The notes under the pieces were generated by a model that did not search any database, was not told the DNA's origin, and was given only the letters and a program-made list of their open reading frames with translations. Shown one piece after another: positions 43,215 through 52,531 of a DNA stretch of 64,000 nucleotides (within the stretch, counting starts at the first letter, position 1; every line of letters begins with the position of its first letter). Source of the stretch: Taibaiella chishuiensis (GTDB lineage Bacteria > Bacteroidota > Bacteroidia > Chitinophagales > Chitinophagaceae). The stretch spans positions 124,001 to 188,000 of the forward strand of contig NZ_PYGD01000005.1 of the NCBI RefSeq assembly GCF_003014535.1, read 5' to 3'. The translations under genes were made by a program, and so were the position numbers.

Positions 43215-44567
43215 ATGGCTAAGAGTATCAACCATCAAAGAAACTGCATTAATGCAGCTAATCGTTTTATAAACAATAAAGCACACTTTGAAGACTATAA
43301 TGGATTTGAAGATTGGTATCTGGATGCGTCTGAAAAAGATGAGATAGCTACTAACAGAGAACTTACCTACTTGGATGCGATTAAAAGACACTTCAACATT
43401 GAATTAAGAAAGAAAGATTACTTTATTTCTTCAAGTGCTCTTGACGAAATTATATTTCATTGTATTCAAAATTCAAATCCCGAGGAATTTATAGCCGACG
43501 TTTTATCTCACATAGAATTGTATAAACTCAATGGAAAGTCTGTTGTAATATTTCCAGTCCACAATTTCGGTTTTCAATTTATCGGCTTTAATAATTTATT
43601 CAATAGAGCACTTACTACTCTTTCCTATGACAATTTTCTGATCACAACCCAAACTAATTCTCTTACTAAAACAATGCGCATTATTGATGATTTTTTGCGT
43701 AAGAAAATCGAAAAAAGATTAGATCAGGCATCGTTCGATCACTATTACAAATCGCGATCACTAAAATGGTTGGAGAGCAATCCCCTATTGTTGTTTAGTT
43801 TTAACTTTTCTCAACTAAATCCATATGAGAATCTAGCAATTATTTTAGAAAAGCTCTCTCATTTCACCAACCAACTGTACTTTTTAGCTGTGCTACGAAG
43901 CGGCAATTCGGACGTCGGAAGGCTCTTCTCAACCAAACAAATGAATAATTGGGAGACTCTTGACCTCAAGCACTTTCTTACGATTAATGGGTTCAACAAC
44001 AAAATATTATGCAAGCCCATCCATTATAAGTACGACTTACTCTTCAATGAAATGCATTTAAACATTGATTTGCTTGCTACGAACAAAAGCATTTATCAAT
44101 GGGAAAAGGAAGCTATAAATTGTTTGGATGAAATTTATGAGGGAAACAAATCCTTTTTATTAACCAAGCATTTAAGATACTCTGTTCATCACAAAATAAG
44201 CAACTCGCTAAAGTACTTTAGACGAAGCCTGAAATCTGTCAATGTTGAAGACAAAATTATTAATATCAATATAGCTATTGAGGCACTTCTTCTGGATAAT
44301 GAAGGCGACAAAGTTCGAAAAATTTTTGTTCGACTGGCCAAATCTTTAAAATACTATAGGGATAAAAGCGCTGCTCTAATTGAGGTGGATAAGGTTATAA
44401 AAGAACGGAATAATATTGTCCATAATGCTACTATTGTGACACATGACATTAACTTCACTAAAATATATAGAATGTACTGCAAAGTTGTTGCATTTCTTAC
44501 CAAGAACATTGGAAGTATAGATGGAACAAAGCCAAATAAGATGAGTATCTTTTTTGAGTCTACTTAG
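43215..44567 (+). CDS. HEPN/Apea-like domain protein, AT-rich accessory gene
   Basis: 450 residues, no signal peptide, no membrane helix. The long N-terminal region (about 1-300) is alpha/beta and not recognised. The C-terminal segment (about 310-435) matches the Apea-like HEPN fold: a helix YFRRSLKSVNVEDKIININ, then IAIEALLL, and KVIKERNNIVHNAT, whose RNNIVH fits the HEPN RX4-6H catalytic motif (about residues 398-403). HEPN domains of this type act as RNases or as effectors in toxin-antitoxin and anti-phage systems. Sampled 60-base lines give about 28-37 percent GC here against about 50 percent in neighbouring genes, indicating horizontal transfer. It follows the membrane protein at 42423. 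Confidence 0.85.
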   Translation: MAKSINHQRNCINAANRFINNKAHFEDYNGFEDWYLDASEKDEIATNRELTYLDAIKRHFNIELRKKDYFISSSALDEIIFHCIQNSNPEEFIADVLSHIELYKLNGKSVVIFPVHNFGFQFIGFNNLFNRALTTLSYDNFLITTQTNSLTKTMRIIDDFLRKKIEKRLDQASFDHYYKSRSLKWLESNPLLLFSFNFSQLNPYENLAIILEKLSHFTNQLYFLAVLRSGNSDVGRLFSTKQMNNWETLDLKHFLTINGFNNKILCKPIHYKYDLLFNEMHLNIDLLATNKSIYQWEKEAINCLDEIYEGNKSFLLTKHLRYSVHHKISNSLKYFRRSLKSVNVEDKIININIAIEALLLDNEGDKVRKIFVRLAKSLKYYRDKSAALIEVDKVIKERNNIVHNATIVTHDINFTKIYRMYCKVVAFLTKNIGSIDGTKPNKMSIFFEST

Positions 44568-45079
44568 TATTTATTCGGTTTTGAGCCTTTTTTATACAAA
44601 TGAGATAAAAAGAATTTATTACAGCTTTAAGCCCGAATCTGGTCGAATAGGAAAGCTTAACATTGTATCTGGACTAACGCCTTTTATTTTCTATAGTATT
44701 GGTGGTTATCCCGATCCTGTCTTATTGCTTCAATCTCTATTCCGGTATTTATAAGAAAGCCTGTTGTGCTAACCAATACCTACTTCTAGGATTGTTTTGG
44801 AACCGATTGTCCGGCTTATCAACCAAACGCGAACAACTAGTCTGGGGAACGTCTTTCCTGTACTACCGCAGCCACTACGCTTATTACTTAACTTATTTAG
44901 GTATTACCGATCCAAGCGGTATTTCTATACCATTCAACTCAGGGCGTGCTATAACGAATAGAGCCCCCGGGTAGACAACCGGGAGCTTTTTCACACCTTT
45001 AAGCGTATAACCTATGAGGTCATCATCTTAAAAACAATCTTACACCAGAAACACCTGACAACACCAGACAATGCTCCGG
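44568..45079. other. AT-rich intergenic region after the HEPN gene
   Basis: About 510 bp. Short hydrophobic ORFs at 44554-44754 and 44699-44974 overlap one another and show no family resemblance; I do not call them. A terminator lies at 44962-44991. It probably marks the right boundary of the acquired AT-rich segment. Confidence 0.5.
44962..44991 (+). terminator. Plus-strand intrinsic terminator downstream of the HEPN gene
   Basis: AGCCCCCGG (44962-44970) pairs with CCGGGAGCT (44979-44987) with one mismatch, loop GTAGACAA, then TTTTT to 44991. It is about 395 bp after the HEPN stop, so the transcript could carry a long 3' region. Confidence 0.65.
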
Positions 45080-46402
45080 TTATCGCTGAACGGTGATCTT
45101 GACACTATGTACATCCCCCCCGGAAACGATGCGCAGGATATAGTTGCCGGAAGCCTGCTCCGGGAACTCAAGCCTGTTTTCAAGGGGGTGATAATTGACG
45201 TAGATATTCACCAGCTGGCCGCTTATGGTATATGCGCTGATATGGGTAATATTGTTGCCTTTTACTTGTACAACGCCATTTTTGGCGGGGTTGGGATATA
45301 CTTCGATAGCAGATGCCGCGGCAAATGAGATGGCTTTAACTTCACTCAGGACGGACTTACCGTCTTTGTCGATTTGTTTCAGACGATAGTAGTTAAGACC
45401 AGCCAGCGGCTCGCTGTCTGTAAACTTATAGGACAACGCTGCGTTGCTGTTACCACCTGGCGCCTGTGCAGGCACGAAGCCTATTGGGCTGAAATTTTTC
45501 CCGTCGGCACTTCGCTCCACCTCGAATCCTTTGTTGCCTTGCTCATTGACCGTTCCCCATTTCAGCAGGGCGGTGGCGCCCTCTTTGGCTGCATTAAAAT
45601 ATTGCAGCGTTACCGGAAGCGATACCGGGGAAAACGAAAAATTGTCAAACAGGTAATAGGCGCCTTGTCCGTCGGGGAAGGAGGTTACGCCATGCCGGAA
45701 CTGCCCGATCGTCATATACTGTTCGCCTCCTGTGGCCGTATATTGCAGCGTTACCATCACCCAGGTATTACGCGAACCGGCGCCATAGACATCCGTATTG
45801 CCGGCCGGGATGAATACCCTGCCCGATCCGAATGTATTTACAATGGAGGTGGCGCCAAAGCTCCCGGAGCCACTTTCGGTATTTGCTGTAGTTGGAGCGG
45901 CGACAGAAAACAGGGCCCCGATACTACCTTGCTCCGATAAGGGCAAATCGGTGTAATCTATAACCGGCAACATATTCGCAGGCGAAGCGCCATACAGGTG
46001 AGCCGTGTAAAAGGAAAAAGTATAGGTAACGCCGGCAGTAAGCGGTGCGGACAGCTGGGTGGTAATATACTCTTTATAGTTCGTTATTGTGGAGGGACTA
46101 TAAGTCAGTTCCATATAACCTCCGGCAAAGCCGGTACCGCTATTGGCGCTTATTTTCGAATCAATATTATAACCGCAGCTATTAAAATAATCCGAGGTTC
46201 CGCCTGTTGGCCGCGCCCAGCCTGTTGCTCTCGATATTTGTGTCTGACCGGTAGGGCATGTACTCAATATCTCGAAGTCCGGGTTGACAATATTCTGGCC
46301 CCTGGCCAGAAAGCCCATAAAACATAAAACTATAGCGAGCGCCGGTTTTACAAGAGGCTGGTCGCCCGGCGGGGTGTTCTTTTTTATCTGTGTTCTTTTC
46401 AT
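45080..46402 (-). CDS. Secreted protein with T9SS type A sorting domain
   Basis: 440 residues with start at 46402 (MKRTQIKK). Signal segment AIVLCFMGFLARGQN, cleavage about residue 37. The N-terminal domain (about 38-230) has the pattern NPDFEILSTCPTGQ ... WARPTGGTSDYFNSCGYN seen in Bacteroidota surface proteins, likely a carbohydrate-binding-like beta sandwich. It is followed by the linker SLPVTLQYFNAAKEG, a fibronectin-like part, and a C-terminal type A sorting domain beginning IEVYPNPAKNGVVQ. It should be exported and attached by the type IX machinery. The C-terminal half closely matches the proteins at 1851 and 46490. Confidence 0.9.
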   Translation of the reverse strand: MKRTQIKKNTPPGDQPLVKPALAIVLCFMGFLARGQNIVNPDFEILSTCPTGQTQISRATGWARPTGGTSDYFNSCGYNIDSKISANSGTGFAGGYMELTYSPSTITNYKEYITTQLSAPLTAGVTYTFSFYTAHLYGASPANMLPVIDYTDLPLSEQGSIGALFSVAAPTTANTESGSGSFGATSIVNTFGSGRVFIPAGNTDVYGAGSRNTWVMVTLQYTATGGEQYMTIGQFRHGVTSFPDGQGAYYLFDNFSFSPVSLPVTLQYFNAAKEGATALLKWGTVNEQGNKGFEVERSADGKNFSPIGFVPAQAPGGNSNAALSYKFTDSEPLAGLNYYRLKQIDKDGKSVLSEVKAISFAAASAIEVYPNPAKNGVVQVKGNNITHISAYTISGQLVNIYVNYHPLENRLEFPEQASGNYILRIVSGGDVHSVKITVQR

Positions 46403-46447
46403 TTGCAAAAAGGTATTCTTAAAATACAAATAAGCAGGATGGTATAA

Positions 46448-46465
46448 CCGGGCTAAACAGCCCGG
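46448..46465 (-). terminator. Short stem-loop between T9SS cargo genes
   Basis: CCGGGCT (46448-46454) pairs with AGCCCGG (46459-46465), loop AAAC. It lies 25 bp beyond the end of the gene at 46490, in the direction of transcription. No T-run, so a weak terminator at best. Confidence 0.45.
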
Positions 46466-46489
46466 GCGCTTTATCCTGCGCAGGATTTA

Positions 46490-49033
46490 TTACCGGATAA
46501 GCGTGAGCTTTTTCGACAGCTTATCACCACGCGAAGTGATTATAACCAATTGATAAATCCCATTCCGGAAGTGCTGCAAATCGACGCTTGTATTGTTGCC
46601 TGTCGCCTTGAAGGAGCTCAGCAACTTACCCGTTGCATCATACAGGCTGATCGTTTCACCGGTATTCAATCCGCTGACGGTAATATAATCCGTTGCAGGG
46701 TTAGGGTAAATATGGATACCGGCAACGCCTTCGAATTGTACCTGCCGGATTACACTGTAATGATAGGACTGGTCATTATCTGTTAACCGGATACGGTAAT
46801 AATTGGTACCCTGCTGTGGCTGCTCGTCGGTAAACCGGTAGTCCAGTCTGCCATTACTATTGCCGGATGCCGTAAGCGATTTTACAAAGCCGATCTCTTC
46901 CCAGCTTTTACCATTTGCACTACGCTCTATTCCGAAACCTGTATTATTTTGCTCCTGTACGGTAGCCCAATCCAATACTACATTACCAGCCCATCGCGTG
47001 GCATTAAAGCTTTCCCAGGCAACAGGTAAAGGACAGCTGATGTCTACGGCTACCGTATCAGCACTGATACAGCCGCCAAGTGGTGTTGTAATGGTCCAGG
47101 TAAATTTATAAGTGCCGGATTGGGTTAAACCCGAGACTGTGGTTATAGGCGAAGAAGCGCCGGAGAATACCGGCGTGGCGCCTGTGGGTGCGCTTACCGT
47201 AGCCCAATGCCCGGTACCGGCTCCTGAAGCATTACCCGCCAGCGATGCACTTTGGGTACAGCCCGGGTTCTGGTCGCTGCCGGCATTGGCATTGATCAGG
47301 CTTTCCACGTGTATCGTGAAGTCGGCCTGCAGTGTTCCGTTTATGTTGGAGCAGGCATACTCCTGGACAAGGAATGGTCCGTAGTTGCTGTTACCACCGC
47401 TGCTCACCGTCATGCGGAATACGTAGTCGCCGGTCTTATCCAGGTTAGCGATCACCGTACTGCTATCCGCAATCGTCCGCAAATTACTTGTGGTAAAGGT
47501 GGGTGTCGATGCACCGGCAGGCTTCGACAACACGGTAAAATTATAACGCCCGGGCAGCTCCTGTAAGTAGCTGCTGTTGACTACACCCTGGTACCGCGCA
47601 GGCAAAGGAACGGTCGCGGCAATGGTGCCATTACCCGGGTAACAGACACTGACATCCGGCATCGCAAAAGCAGGCCGGTTATTGTCGGAAATATGGATGT
47701 AATAGTTTTGTATCTGTCCGCAGTTGCCGCTGGCATTACGCACATACACATCAAAACTGTAAGTTCCAACGCGCCATCCACCTGCAGGTGGTGTTACCGT
47801 AGCGACCCTGTTATAGGTACCGGTACCGGATACAGTAACGGTAGGTGCGCCACCGGGAGGCATAATGCCGGATGGCGTAACATCGGTGATCGTGGTTGCC
47901 GGGTCTGCCGGGTCTATACTGAAATAAAAATTTTCGGGGGTACTGGTATTGGCAATGCCGCAATGCACCTCACCACCACTGCCGGCAAAAGAATAGATCG
48001 TTAACTGCTCGGGAGCCCCATGCCCCGCCGGCTGGAAGCTTACATCATTGGGCACTGTGCCGGAATAAACATAAGTCATATTGGGCGTTGTATAACTTCC
48101 GCAGCTATTGGTTACGGTCATGTTGAATACATAGGTACCCTGTACCGTTACGCCATTTAAGTAAACAAGATTGTCATCCAGCTTATCGAACGATATATTG
48201 GCCCCTGCAGGCTGGCTTACTGCGTTGAGCACGATCGTAGTGCCCGTACCTGCGGCGCCTGGCGTATTCGTGGCAAAATAAGGTGCAGCCGTCAGGTAGA
48301 AATAATGACCGGGATCGGAAGTACTGATGCACCTGCTGTCGCTGGCCGGGATATGGATAACCGGGTTAGGAATAAAGCGCACAACCGCTGTATCCTCATA
48401 GGTACAGATACCGTCGTTGGACGTAATTTTCAAAATAGCATAATATGAGGGATCGATCTCATGGTTGGCTTTATTGATCAGCGAAAAGGTAGGCGTAGCT
48501 ACCGTTGCGCTGCTGAACTGTGCATTGGTAGTTTCTGTAGTGCCATACCGGTTCAGGCTGTAGATATTTACATGCCGCCATTGCCCGGTGAAGCCGGCCG
48601 GGATAACACCGGCCAGAGTCGTGGTGCCCGTAGTCGCACAAACACTGGTCCGGTCAGGACCGGCCGTAAAACTCGCGGGCTTCGGATGTGCCGTAATGGT
48701 TACCTGCGATTGCGCCGTGCCGGTGCCGCAGGCCTGGCTGAGCGTGAAGGTATAATTACCGTCGGCAGTCATGCCGGTAACGTTCGTGGTCAGGCTGTTC
48801 GGTGTTGCAATTACAGGGGTTACCGGTCCGCTGGTAAATACCCAGGTAGGTGTACCGGTACCGGCCTGCCCCGAAAAGCTGCCTGTTAATGTAGTACCGG
48901 AACCGCATATGGTCGCATTGCCGCCTGCGTTTACCGAACAGTTCTGTGCGGATGCCGAAGCCGCTATGCCCAGGAGTATAGCAGCAGTTCCCGTCGTTTT
49001 AATAAGCCTCAATAATGTACATGTTGGATTCAT
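46490..49033 (-). CDS. Large secreted protein with T9SS type A sorting domain
   Basis: 847 residues with start at 49033 (MNPTCTLLRL), whose signal peptide ends at ASASAQ (about residue 30). The mature protein is made of repeated beta-sandwich modules of the PKD/SprB-like kind: CSVNAGGNATICGSGTTLTGSFSG near the N-terminus and NAGSDQNPGCTQSASLAGNASG near 620, each followed by GTYKFTWT-type strands. C-terminal linker LPVAWESFNATRWAG, a fibronectin-like region and a sorting domain beginning IHIYPNPATDYITVSG. It is likely a large adhesin or gliding-related surface protein. It is upstream of the T9SS gene at 45080 on the same strand. Confidence 0.9.
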   Translation of the reverse strand: MNPTCTLLRLIKTTGTAAILLGIAASASAQNCSVNAGGNATICGSGTTLTGSFSGQAGTGTPTWVFTSGPVTPVIATPNSLTTNVTGMTADGNYTFTLSQACGTGTAQSQVTITAHPKPASFTAGPDRTSVCATTGTTTLAGVIPAGFTGQWRHVNIYSLNRYGTTETTNAQFSSATVATPTFSLINKANHEIDPSYYAILKITSNDGICTYEDTAVVRFIPNPVIHIPASDSRCISTSDPGHYFYLTAAPYFATNTPGAAGTGTTIVLNAVSQPAGANISFDKLDDNLVYLNGVTVQGTYVFNMTVTNSCGSYTTPNMTYVYSGTVPNDVSFQPAGHGAPEQLTIYSFAGSGGEVHCGIANTSTPENFYFSIDPADPATTITDVTPSGIMPPGGAPTVTVSGTGTYNRVATVTPPAGGWRVGTYSFDVYVRNASGNCGQIQNYYIHISDNNRPAFAMPDVSVCYPGNGTIAATVPLPARYQGVVNSSYLQELPGRYNFTVLSKPAGASTPTFTTSNLRTIADSSTVIANLDKTGDYVFRMTVSSGGNSNYGPFLVQEYACSNINGTLQADFTIHVESLINANAGSDQNPGCTQSASLAGNASGAGTGHWATVSAPTGATPVFSGASSPITTVSGLTQSGTYKFTWTITTPLGGCISADTVAVDISCPLPVAWESFNATRWAGNVVLDWATVQEQNNTGFGIERSANGKSWEEIGFVKSLTASGNSNGRLDYRFTDEQPQQGTNYYRIRLTDNDQSYHYSVIRQVQFEGVAGIHIYPNPATDYITVSGLNTGETISLYDATGKLLSSFKATGNNTSVDLQHFRNGIYQLVIITSRGDKLSKKLTLIR

Positions 49034-49730
49034 GGTGATCAGACAGGTTTTGAATTGTTGATGAAGAAATAAACAGCTTTTCAAAAAAGATCAGTGTCGG
49101 CTTCGGGATAAGGCGGTAATATTTTATCCTCATTGGTTCGGGACAAAAGTAGGATCTGAAAAATGATGATTCTTTATAACTTGAACCATTTGAGTGATGG
49201 AGTTGCTTATCCTGAATAGGCTATAACCGGGCATTACAGCTAAAAAGAGCAACAAAAAGCGGCAAGCGACAGCAGGTTAACAACCGGGATCGTCCTGTAA
49301 AGCAGCACGGAGCCTGTAACACCTCCGGCAGACCGGGCCGTATAGTACAAACTGGCCCAGCGAATAAAAAATGCCTTTATGCCTGTTGCGGAGGTCGCTG
49401 CACCGGGGTATATATTCAAAAAATGCTATTGTACTATTCAAATTGTTCTATACCAGGCAAGCGCGCTTAAAAAGAATATTATTTTAGTCCATCAGCTTAA
49501 CGATTTAGTGTGTGCAACTGTAATGCTTAAGCGAAGCACGGGGGGACTTGTACGCTTTTGAAGATGCAGGCGCCATGTGTCAGAGAAACGGGCCACCCGA
49601 TGGTCCGCTTCCTGGTACTATAAAACCAAAGCAGGCTTAGATTCCGGTGTCCCGATAATCGCTCCCTGCCCCCCTGTCCGACGGCCATTTCTTTTGCAGC
49701 CACTTTATCCCGCTATGGAAAAACAATGCG
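49034..49730. other. Intergenic region, no gene recognised
   Basis: About 700 bp between the T9SS gene and the receiver-like gene at 49731, divergent transcription. A 60-codon plus-strand ORF at 49379-49561 has no support. No clear operator or promoter pair was found. Confidence 0.45.
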
Positions 49731-50198
49731 ATGAATAAAAATTTACAAATCTCTGCTGTGCCCCTGGTCATAGCCAGCTGCTCCCAGATCATGCAACACG
49801 GTATACATCTTATACTGGGAAAGCTAGCAGGATCAATAAAAATCAAAGCGGCAAAAAACGATGAAGAGCTTATAAACGTTATGGGCAACGGCACAACCGG
49901 CATGCTGATCACCGACGGCACGCTGCCTTATCTTTGCGACAGAGGATTGGAGCCGGCTATACAGCCGGCACCGCCATGGCTAAAAGTGGCTATATACCGT
50001 AAGGCAAAAAACAGTCAAAACGAAGATTACTATTGTTTAACCAGTAAATTAGTCTACCTGGAAAGCGCATCCGGCATAACAGCCTTCCTGGATGCTATAA
50101 CAACAATGCTGGTCTATCTTAAAAATCCGCTGCAAGAGGCTTCCGGGTGCCGCCGGAGCGAATTAAGTGCGTACCACCCTATCTCGTTTTCCTTATAA
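49731..50198 (+). CDS. Divergent receiver-like protein without output domain
   Basis: 155 residues. The order of strands and helices follows a response-regulator receiver: VPLVIASCSQIMQHGIHLIL, then IKIKAAKNDEELINVM, then GMLITDGTLPYL, then WLKVAIYRK, then KLVYLESASGITAFLDAI. The putative phosphoacceptor Asp is retained in TDGTLP (about 62), but the acidic pair of the first strand is replaced (IASCSQ), and the usual Lys near the end cannot be placed. No DNA-binding domain follows. It is probably a non-canonical or degenerate receiver. It lies 168 bp upstream of the kinase at 50367, same strand. Confidence 0.6.
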   Translation: MNKNLQISAVPLVIASCSQIMQHGIHLILGKLAGSIKIKAAKNDEELINVMGNGTTGMLITDGTLPYLCDRGLEPAIQPAPPWLKVAIYRKAKNSQNEDYYCLTSKLVYLESASGITAFLDAITTMLVYLKNPLQEASGCRRSELSAYHPISFSL

Positions 50199-50336
50199 GT
50201 TCTTTGTCGCAATGCCCTGCCGGCAAACTACTTCCGGATGACGGCAAATGCTGCGCATTGCCGGCTTCGCCTGCCTGTTATATTACCGGTATTTTACTTT
50301 CTCGCATCGATACGTCATATTCTGGCTGGGTCTGGC

Positions 50337-50344
50337 TATTTTTG
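50337..50344 (+). promoter_or_regulatory. -7 element of the TPR-type kinase gene
   Basis: TATTTTTG, an exact TAnnTTTG, 22 bp before the start codon at 50367. No good -33 element, so it may need an activator. It indicates that the kinase is not simply co-transcribed with the receiver-like gene at 49731. Confidence 0.5.
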
Positions 50345-50366
50345 ACGGCTAGTCAACCATAAACCA

Positions 50367-52217
50367 ATGAAACACTTCTTTATCGTTTTACAGGCTACCC
50401 TGTATTTATTGCTAACCCAGGCGGTTTACGGGCAACCGGCCAAAGACTCGGCAACCCGGGTGCTATACCGTATATCCACAGCGTACCAAAAGGGACTGTT
50501 GCCAGAAAGTAGCTTCCTGGATACCGTACAGTTTACAATGCGTAAACTGTTGTCTGAAAACGTCATTTTCACCAATAAAGAGCTTTTAAAAATGCTGACG
50601 GTGTATCGTACGGCTATATGGAGCGATAAGAAGAATGAGGCGCATAAACGCGACTACTATGCTATATTGAGCAACCAGGCACAAATGGGAGATAGAAACG
50701 GGGAAATGTTGTATTACGCCGGCAAGTTCGATCAGCTGGAAAGAGAGACGAAGAACCGCAAGTCGCTTACCGCACTATCTGTCGTTGCCATCTACTATGA
50801 CGGTCAACGCGCCAATGAAAAGTTAGCAGAGCTCTACAAAAAAGAAAAAAATTACCTGGCAGGTATACCCGGCATTGTCGATAGAGATCAACTGAATGTA
50901 AGCGATCTTGTTCAGGCAACGATTGCACTTGAATTGATGGCAAGGGCGCTTTATGAATTGAACGATACGATTGCCGGTGCGCAGGCAGAAACTACACTCG
51001 GGAAAATAGCGGTAATAGCTAAGGAAAAAGCGAAGGGCGCCCCCGATGTAATAGCAAGGGTCGATGCGACCCGGATCTTTTCCTTTTACCGGGGGGCTGT
51101 TGCCAAAAACGATCCCGGGCTCATGCAGGAGGCATTCCGCCGCATGGACGAATTCGTTGCAGACGCGCATACCCCCGGGTATATGAAACCCGGTATGGCC
51201 ATAGCGGCCGCAGATGCGAAAACAGCTTACTATATCCATTATGCCCGTATCGATAGCGCCACTTATTACCTGGAACGTTACCAGGAATTCATGAACGGTA
51301 ACCAGAATCTATACAATAGGTTTGTGGAAAAAAAATACTGGGCACGGCTGCTTTACATAGAAAAAAAGTACAAAGAAAGTGCAGACCTGTATGAAACCGC
51401 TATGAACATGCTGGACAGCTCCCGCACCTTAATCTCCAGGGACATCGGAGATATGATGTACGCGAGGGCGGAAAGTGAAGAACAGCAGCTATTGTTGGCC
51501 GAGGCTGAAATACAGAACAGGATAGCAGAAAAGAAGCTCCTGATCGGCGGTGCGACAGGCTCTATATTACTGGTCTGCGCATTTTTCCTCATAAGACACA
51601 TACGCAGGAGACAAAAAGACAAGCTTTTGGAGTTTAAATTCAATATGGCGCGTAACATACACGATGAAACGAATCCCGCATTGCTCTATGCTTCAGCACT
51701 GGCCAAAGCATCGCGATCGACGGAGCATGCCGTTACAGCAAGTACAGAACTGGAACAGCATATCGGGCATATCATGGAGCTTATCCGGAGCCTGTCGCAC
51801 GATCTGAAATCCGATAAACAGTATGTGTTGTACGACCTGGTAGCGATTATGAAGCAGACCCTGATCAAATTGAATGTCAGCGGCGACTTTTCATTCGATA
51901 TACAGGCTGGTCCGGGGAAAAAGCGGTTTATCAGTCATTATCAGTTCTCCCAGTTAAGGTCCATTTTAAATGAGTGTATCACCAATTCCATCAAACATGC
52001 TTCGTTTGATAAAATAGATCTGGCATTTACCAATAAAGGCAACAAGCTTGTGATAAGGTACCGGGATAATGGCGCCGGCTGGCCAATGTCGCTGCAGACT
52101 GGCGGCATCGGCATCGACAATATGAAAGACCGTGTACGTCAGCTCAACGGAGAATTGGAAATAGCGAACGATTATCCGAACGGGTACCGGATTACCATTT
52201 CCTGCTTATTACGATAA
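50367..52217 (+). CDS. Sensor histidine kinase with helical periplasmic repeat region
   Basis: 616 residues. Signal peptide (MKHFFIVLQATLYLLLTQAVYGQ), a long helical TPR-like periplasmic domain (about 25-385), one membrane helix (about 392-412), then a HisKA_3-like dimerisation domain with ARNIHDETNPALLYASALAKAS (His about 432), and an ATPase domain with the N-box NECITNSIKHA (about 535) and the motif RYRDNGAGWP. The H-box is the ETNPALLYA variant instead of the usual DGVGQ type, but the phosphoacceptor His is kept. No cognate regulator with a DNA-binding domain follows; the receiver-like gene upstream lacks one. Confidence 0.9.
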   Translation: MKHFFIVLQATLYLLLTQAVYGQPAKDSATRVLYRISTAYQKGLLPESSFLDTVQFTMRKLLSENVIFTNKELLKMLTVYRTAIWSDKKNEAHKRDYYAILSNQAQMGDRNGEMLYYAGKFDQLERETKNRKSLTALSVVAIYYDGQRANEKLAELYKKEKNYLAGIPGIVDRDQLNVSDLVQATIALELMARALYELNDTIAGAQAETTLGKIAVIAKEKAKGAPDVIARVDATRIFSFYRGAVAKNDPGLMQEAFRRMDEFVADAHTPGYMKPGMAIAAADAKTAYYIHYARIDSATYYLERYQEFMNGNQNLYNRFVEKKYWARLLYIEKKYKESADLYETAMNMLDSSRTLISRDIGDMMYARAESEEQQLLLAEAEIQNRIAEKKLLIGGATGSILLVCAFFLIRHIRRRQKDKLLEFKFNMARNIHDETNPALLYASALAKASRSTEHAVTASTELEQHIGHIMELIRSLSHDLKSDKQYVLYDLVAIMKQTLIKLNVSGDFSFDIQAGPGKKRFISHYQFSQLRSILNECITNSIKHASFDKIDLAFTNKGNKLVIRYRDNGAGWPMSLQTGGIGIDNMKDRVRQLNGELEIANDYPNGYRITISCLLR

Positions 52218-52531
52218 CGGTAGGCTACAAGAATCTGATGCGTATCAACTATTTTTCGGGATGAAGATAACGGAAAAGGAGTCGCCCAGCCTGCTGTTCT
52301 ATCGGCGACAAATAAAAAGCCGCTTTTATACCTATTAGTTACGGGTCTCTTATTAAACACGCTCCCACTTATTATGAGCCGGTTTTTCGCTGTACCGGAT
52401 GCATGAGCCGGCTTTTTATCGGGGTCGGGACTGGCCTTGGAAGTCATCGCCCTTGTGAAGGCGGACCGTAGCCGGAAAGGACGAAGCTGTAGCCCATCGG
52501 CAACGGGCTTGTAAACTCCTTATGCGAAGTC
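52218..52531. other. Intergenic region, no gene recognised
   Basis: About 310 bp between two convergent genes. It holds a candidate terminator at 52377-52417 for the kinase gene. No ORF is supported. Confidence 0.45.
52377..52417 (+). terminator. Candidate terminator of the kinase gene
   Basis: AGCCGG (52377-52382) pairs with CCGGCT (52408-52413), followed by TTTTT to 52417. The loop holds a second possible CCGG pairing. About 160 bp beyond the stop. Confidence 0.5.

Noticed and set aside
44554-44974. Two small plus-strand ORFs after the HEPN gene
   Set aside because: They overlap one another and the HEPN end, are hydrophobic, and have no recognisable features.
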